A stretch of 18,224 bases of DNA from NCBI GenBank assembly GCA_002790175.1, contig PFUQ01000006.1, forward strand, positions 445 to 18,668, read 5' to 3'. Positions within the stretch are counted from its first letter, which is position 1. Each line of letters starts with the position of its first letter. Below, piece by piece: positions 15,299 through 18,224 of this stretch. The translations under genes and the position numbers were made by a program. Below the pieces are notes generated by a model. The model did no database searches, had not been told where the DNA came from, and saw only the letters and a program-made list of their open reading frames with translations. The stretch comes from Flavobacteriales bacterium CG_4_9_14_3_um_filter_32_8 (GTDB taxonomy: Bacteria; Bacteroidota; Bacteroidia; Flavobacteriales_E; Vicingaceae).

Positions 15299-16324
15299 AT
15301 GAAGTTTAATCACATAGCATATAAAAAACCTTTTTTTAAAATTAATAATGCATTAAATGAATACCTCATTAAACATTCGATAAGCATTGAGATTCCATTG
15401 CAATACGAAGATTTATTACGTTACACCAGCTTAGTTCCTTTGGCTGATAATAATGGAAAACCAACATTGTGGAACAGAGCACTTTATAATGTTAATGAGA
15501 TAGATTTTTTATATGCTAGTTTAGTCGAAATTTATCGCTTATTAATTTCAGATGGAAGTAAAGTGGATTACTTAACAGTGGATGGAATAGATTATTGTTC
15601 TTATGGAAATTCTAAACCATTTCGTATTAAAATTATCAATCAAATTAACGATAATTACGATTATTATTACATCAAAATTGCTGATGCTTCGAGGGTATAT
15701 GGTTTAGAGTTAGAGCACCACTTTTCGCCCAATAAAATGCATTATATATATTATAAAGATACATTAATTGAAGAGCATATTATTGGTGTGCCTGGCGATC
15801 AATTTATTGAAGAGGTCACTTCAAAACATCGAGAAATTAATAATGTAAGATTAGCTAAAGAGTTTGTAAAATTTAATGAAAGATGTTTTGTTAGATTATT
15901 AGGGGATATGCGAGCCTATAATTTTGTTATTGTGATTACACAAGATTTTGACAAAGAGCAGTATCGAATTAGAGCAATAGATTTTGATCAACAATCGTAC
16001 GAAAAATCGCTAAAAATTTATTTACCTCAGTTTTATAAAGATAATTTATTTTTTGTTCAACTCACTCAAAATTCTCTATCTCTACAAGCCATAGAACAAT
16101 ACCAACAAGAAGAAAAATCTTTATTAAGAAAAAGGTATTTTAATGGGAAAAATCAAATTGACCAATTAGTAAATGTATTAAAGAAAGATAAGGTCTCTAC
16201 TGAAGAACACGTTCAATTTTTAAGACAAGAATTAAATAAATATCATCACTTACCTACTTTTAATACGTGTAAAAACATGGGAGAAATTCTTGAATTAAAC
16301 ATTAAAACTATGTTAGAACTATAA
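15299..16324 (+). CDS. Unrecognised cytoplasmic protein with kinase-like motifs
   Basis: The 341-residue protein has no signal peptide or membrane helix. Part of it reads like a divergent protein-kinase-like or aminoglycoside-phosphotransferase-like fold. There is a lysine on a strand (YYIKIAD, K126) followed by Glu in VYGLELE (about 136-139). A catalytic-loop-like GDMRAYNFV follows with D203 and N208, the D-x4-N spacing of kinases. A metal-binding-like IDFDQQ has D228 and D230, 25 residues from D203. The C-terminal third (about 240-341) is helical and Lys/Gln-rich. I recognise this as a conserved-hypothetical type in Bacteroidota but know no function for it. The kinase link is my inference from motif order only. 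The gene stands alone between the SDR gene and the repeat-protein gene. Confidence 0.7.
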   Translation: MKFNHIAYKKPFFKINNALNEYLIKHSISIEIPLQYEDLLRYTSLVPLADNNGKPTLWNRALYNVNEIDFLYASLVEIYRLLISDGSKVDYLTVDGIDYCSYGNSKPFRIKIINQINDNYDYYYIKIADASRVYGLELEHHFSPNKMHYIYYKDTLIEEHIIGVPGDQFIEEVTSKHREINNVRLAKEFVKFNERCFVRLLGDMRAYNFVIVITQDFDKEQYRIRAIDFDQQSYEKSLKIYLPQFYKDNLFFVQLTQNSLSLQAIEQYQQEEKSLLRKRYFNGKNQIDQLVNVLKKDKVSTEEHVQFLRQELNKYHHLPTFNTCKNMGEILELNIKTMLEL

Positions 16325-16394
16325 TGAAATAATTTTTTTCTGCTATGCAACTTAAACTTTTGTATAACGTCTATCTAAAATATTAATACTAATT

Positions 16395-18224
16395 ATGAAA
16401 TTGAAAAAATTAAAAACCATCTCTTTTAAAACAATTTTAATTGTTTTTATCTTATTTTCTAACATTGCTAATGCTCAAATGATTCAATTATTAAATACTT
16501 TTGGAAAGTATCAAGTTAGAGCAGATGCTTGTGGGACGAATTCTGTATCCTGCCCGATAACCATTGAAAAGCCTATAAATGCTACAACTGTATATAAAGC
16601 CTATATTTATTATACTAGTATTCCCACTGTTCCAGATCCAGGTGCAAATCCAATAACAATTAGTGGCTCTTTATTTCCATCAGCCATCTTGCCGATGCCA
16701 AACCAAACGAATTCTAATGCTGGTGGTTCTATTAATTACACAAGGTATGAAGATGTCACCACTTTATTCGGACCTGGGTTAAATGCAGCAGCAGCTGGCA
16801 CCAATATCGTTTATACTTCAACAGAAACAAATACTGGAGATATTGATGGAGTAGGCATTATTGTAGTTTGGAACAACCCTGCTGTTGTTAATTCTGCTAT
16901 CCATGTTTCGATAGGTTCTGGAGCTGCTGGAGGATTAGTTTTAGTTACTGATTCTATTATCACTGCACCTATTAATACTGCCCTTCCAGGTTTTGAAGCT
17001 ACTTTAGGTTTGGGATTTTCATTCTCTACTGGAACAGGAGGACAAATTTCAACTGTTATCATTAACGGTTCTGTTATAGACCCAGTTGCGGGTGGTTATG
17101 ATGATGGAATATTAGCAAACGGAGGATTAATTACATTGGGTGGTTTTGGAGATTCTAAAACTACATTAGATGATGAATATTATGATTTTTCAAGTTTTAT
17201 TGCAAATGGCTCTACACTCGTTAAATACGAAATAGTTGGTGCTCCTGACGATTGGGTAAATGCTGTTTATTTTGAAATTACTGGAGTTGATTCTGTGGTA
17301 ACCGTTATCGATACCAGTGCTTCTATTTGTAATGGAGATAGTATTTTCCTTGGGGGTGCTTATCAATATTTGGCTGGAATATATTCCGATACACTTACAT
17401 CATCTGCAGGAAACGACAGTATTGTAAACACAACCCTTTCTGTAGTCTCTTTTTTAACCACCAATATCAATGAATCTATTTGCCAAGGAGATAGTATTTT
17501 ACTGGGTGGATCATTTCAAACCACATCAGGAATTTATGCCGATACTTTAACCGCAAGTTATGGATGTGATAGTATTGTTAATACCACACTTAATATTACT
17601 CCTGTTTATTCGATTACTCAAAATGTTGCTATTTGCCAAGGTGACAGTATTTTGCTCGGTGGACTACTTCAAACAACCGCTGGAATATATTATGATTCCT
17701 TACAGACAGCAGCAGGTTGCGATAGTTTAGTACAAACGATTTTAACCGTAAATCCTATCTACAATTTACCACAAACCGCAAGTATTTGTCAAGGCGAAAA
17801 TATTTTATTGGGAGGAGTTCTTCAAACAACATCAGGAATATATTACGATTCTTTACAAACAACATTGGGTTGCGATAGTTTGATTGAAACTACATTAACT
17901 GTTCATCCTATTTATAATTTGCCAGTTGTAGTTGATATTTGCATTGGAGATAGTATCTTTTTGGGTGGCTCTTTCCAATCAACAGGTGGAATTTATTATG
18001 ATTCTTTACAAACAACATTAGGTTGTGATAGTATTATCATAACAACATTAACAATTAATCCTTTACCAACCATAAATGCAGGAACAGATGTTACCATTTG
18101 TAATGGAAGCACAACAAATTTATCTGCAATTGGTGGTGTAAGTTATGAATGGGATAATGGATTAGGTTCAGGGCAAAACCAAACAGTTAATCCAAGTTCA
18201 ACAACGCTATACACTGTTACTGGA
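16395..18224 (+). CDS. Large secreted repeat protein, 3' end beyond the window
   Basis: The frame is open from the ATG at 16395 to the window edge, at least 610 codons. It starts with a signal peptide (residues 1 to about 28, ending NIANAQ). A beta-rich N-terminal domain follows to about residue 300, Gly/Ala/Thr-rich with AYIYYTS, DVTTLFG, GDIDGVGIIVVWNN and a closing DDWVNAVYFEITG; it resembles DUF3344-like exported domains. Then come five 51-residue repeats from about residue 306 with the pattern IC-x-GDSI-x-LGG, GIYYDSLQT, GCDS and TTLT. After them a different Ig/PKD-like domain begins (YEWDNGLG). Proteins of this build in Bacteroidota are usually surface adhesins or T9SS cargo ending in a sorting or gliding-associated C-terminal domain, but that end is not visible here. 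Confidence 0.85.
   Translation, partial: MKLKKLKTISFKTILIVFILFSNIANAQMIQLLNTFGKYQVRADACGTNSVSCPITIEKPINATTVYKAYIYYTSIPTVPDPGANPITISGSLFPSAILPMPNQTNSNAGGSINYTRYEDVTTLFGPGLNAAAAGTNIVYTSTETNTGDIDGVGIIVVWNNPAVVNSAIHVSIGSGAAGGLVLVTDSIITAPINTALPGFEATLGLGFSFSTGTGGQISTVIINGSVIDPVAGGYDDGILANGGLITLGGFGDSKTTLDDEYYDFSSFIANGSTLVKYEIVGAPDDWVNAVYFEITGVDSVVTVIDTSASICNGDSIFLGGAYQYLAGIYSDTLTSSAGNDSIVNTTLSVVSFLTTNINESICQGDSILLGGSFQTTSGIYADTLTASYGCDSIVNTTLNITPVYSITQNVAICQGDSILLGGLLQTTAGIYYDSLQTAAGCDSLVQTILTVNPIYNLPQTASICQGENILLGGVLQTTSGIYYDSLQTTLGCDSLIETTLTVHPIYNLPVVVDICIGDSIFLGGSFQSTGGIYYDSLQTTLGCDSIIITTLTINPLPTINAGTDVTICNGSTTNLSAIGGVSYEWDNGLGSGQNQTVNPSSTTLYTVTG
17310..18074 (+). repeat. Five tandem 153-nt (51-residue) in-frame repeats
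   Basis: The codon pair for Ile-Cys that opens each unit occurs at 17325, 17478, 17631, 17784 and 17937, exactly 153 nt apart each time. A sixth related Ile-Cys at 18096 is 159 nt on and begins a different domain. Units 3 to 5 are the most alike at DNA level. Units 2-5 each carry two cysteines (IC and GCDS), suggesting one disulfide per unit; unit 1 has GNDS in place of GCDS and lacks the second. Confidence 0.9.

Noticed and set aside
16811..17062. Minus-strand 83-codon frame within the repeat protein gene
   Set aside because: The plus-strand frame has a signal peptide and continuous domain structure across this stretch; the minus frame is a Pro-rich shadow.
17310..18074. Regular repeats that might suggest a CRISPR array
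   Set aside because: The units are 153 nt, in frame, diverged and encode a protein domain; there are no short identical repeats with unique spacers.

Overview
This is an AT-rich window whose gene content points to a marine or aquatic Bacteroidota, most likely a Flavobacteriales relative. The evidence is: two proteins ending in type IX secretion (T9SS) type A sorting domains, a third large repeat protein of the T9SS-cargo kind, a TonB of Bacteroidota build, lipoproteins, Bacteroidota-type -7 boxes (TAnnTTTG), and little sign of Shine-Dalgarno sequences. A tandem DUF3494 ice-binding protein suggests a cold or saline habitat. That is an inference, not proof.

Layout. (1) 17-2051, minus strand: a secreted double DUF3494 protein, then a short Cys-rich four-helix-bundle copper-binding (DUF326) protein that lacks its first helix, with a strong hairpin terminator after it. 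(2) 2183-3577, minus strand: a DUF4403 lipoprotein. It is divergent from an MFS transporter (3778-5001), and the region between them carries two adjacent perfect hairpins. (3) 5176-9441, plus strand: a tightly packed six-gene operon. It encodes a DUF2249-RIC/ScdA di-iron Fe-S repair protein, a small HHE hemerythrin, a DUF1858-DUF2249-DUF2249 protein, a polytopic heme-copper-oxidase-like (NnrS/CcoN-like) membrane protein, a MIP18/SufT-like Fe-S assembly factor, and an Rrf2-family regulator with three cysteines. (4) 9442-9946: about 500 bp with one possible small ORF and a possible broken remnant. (5) 9947-13147: a large secreted M4 (thermolysin-like) metallopeptidase. It is convergent with a small lipoprotein whose stop codon lies one base away. 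(6) 13675-14364 TonB, 14405-15196 an SDR-like protein without the usual catalytic Tyr/Lys (minus strand), and 15299-16324 an unrecognised protein with kinase-like motifs. (7) 16395 to the window edge: the 5' part of a large secreted repeat protein with five 153-nt repeats.

How the genes work together. The operon at 5176-9441 is the most coherent unit and reads as a nitric-oxide/nitrosative-stress and Fe-S-cluster repair module. It holds two di-iron proteins, a Fe-S assembly factor, a probable heme-binding membrane protein and an NsrR-like Fe-S regulator. An inverted repeat overlaps the -33 position of its likely promoter and is a candidate operator. No nitric oxide reductase, nitrite reductase, nosZ or hcp gene lies inside the window. 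No rRNA, tRNA, CRISPR array, transposase or integrase was recognised.
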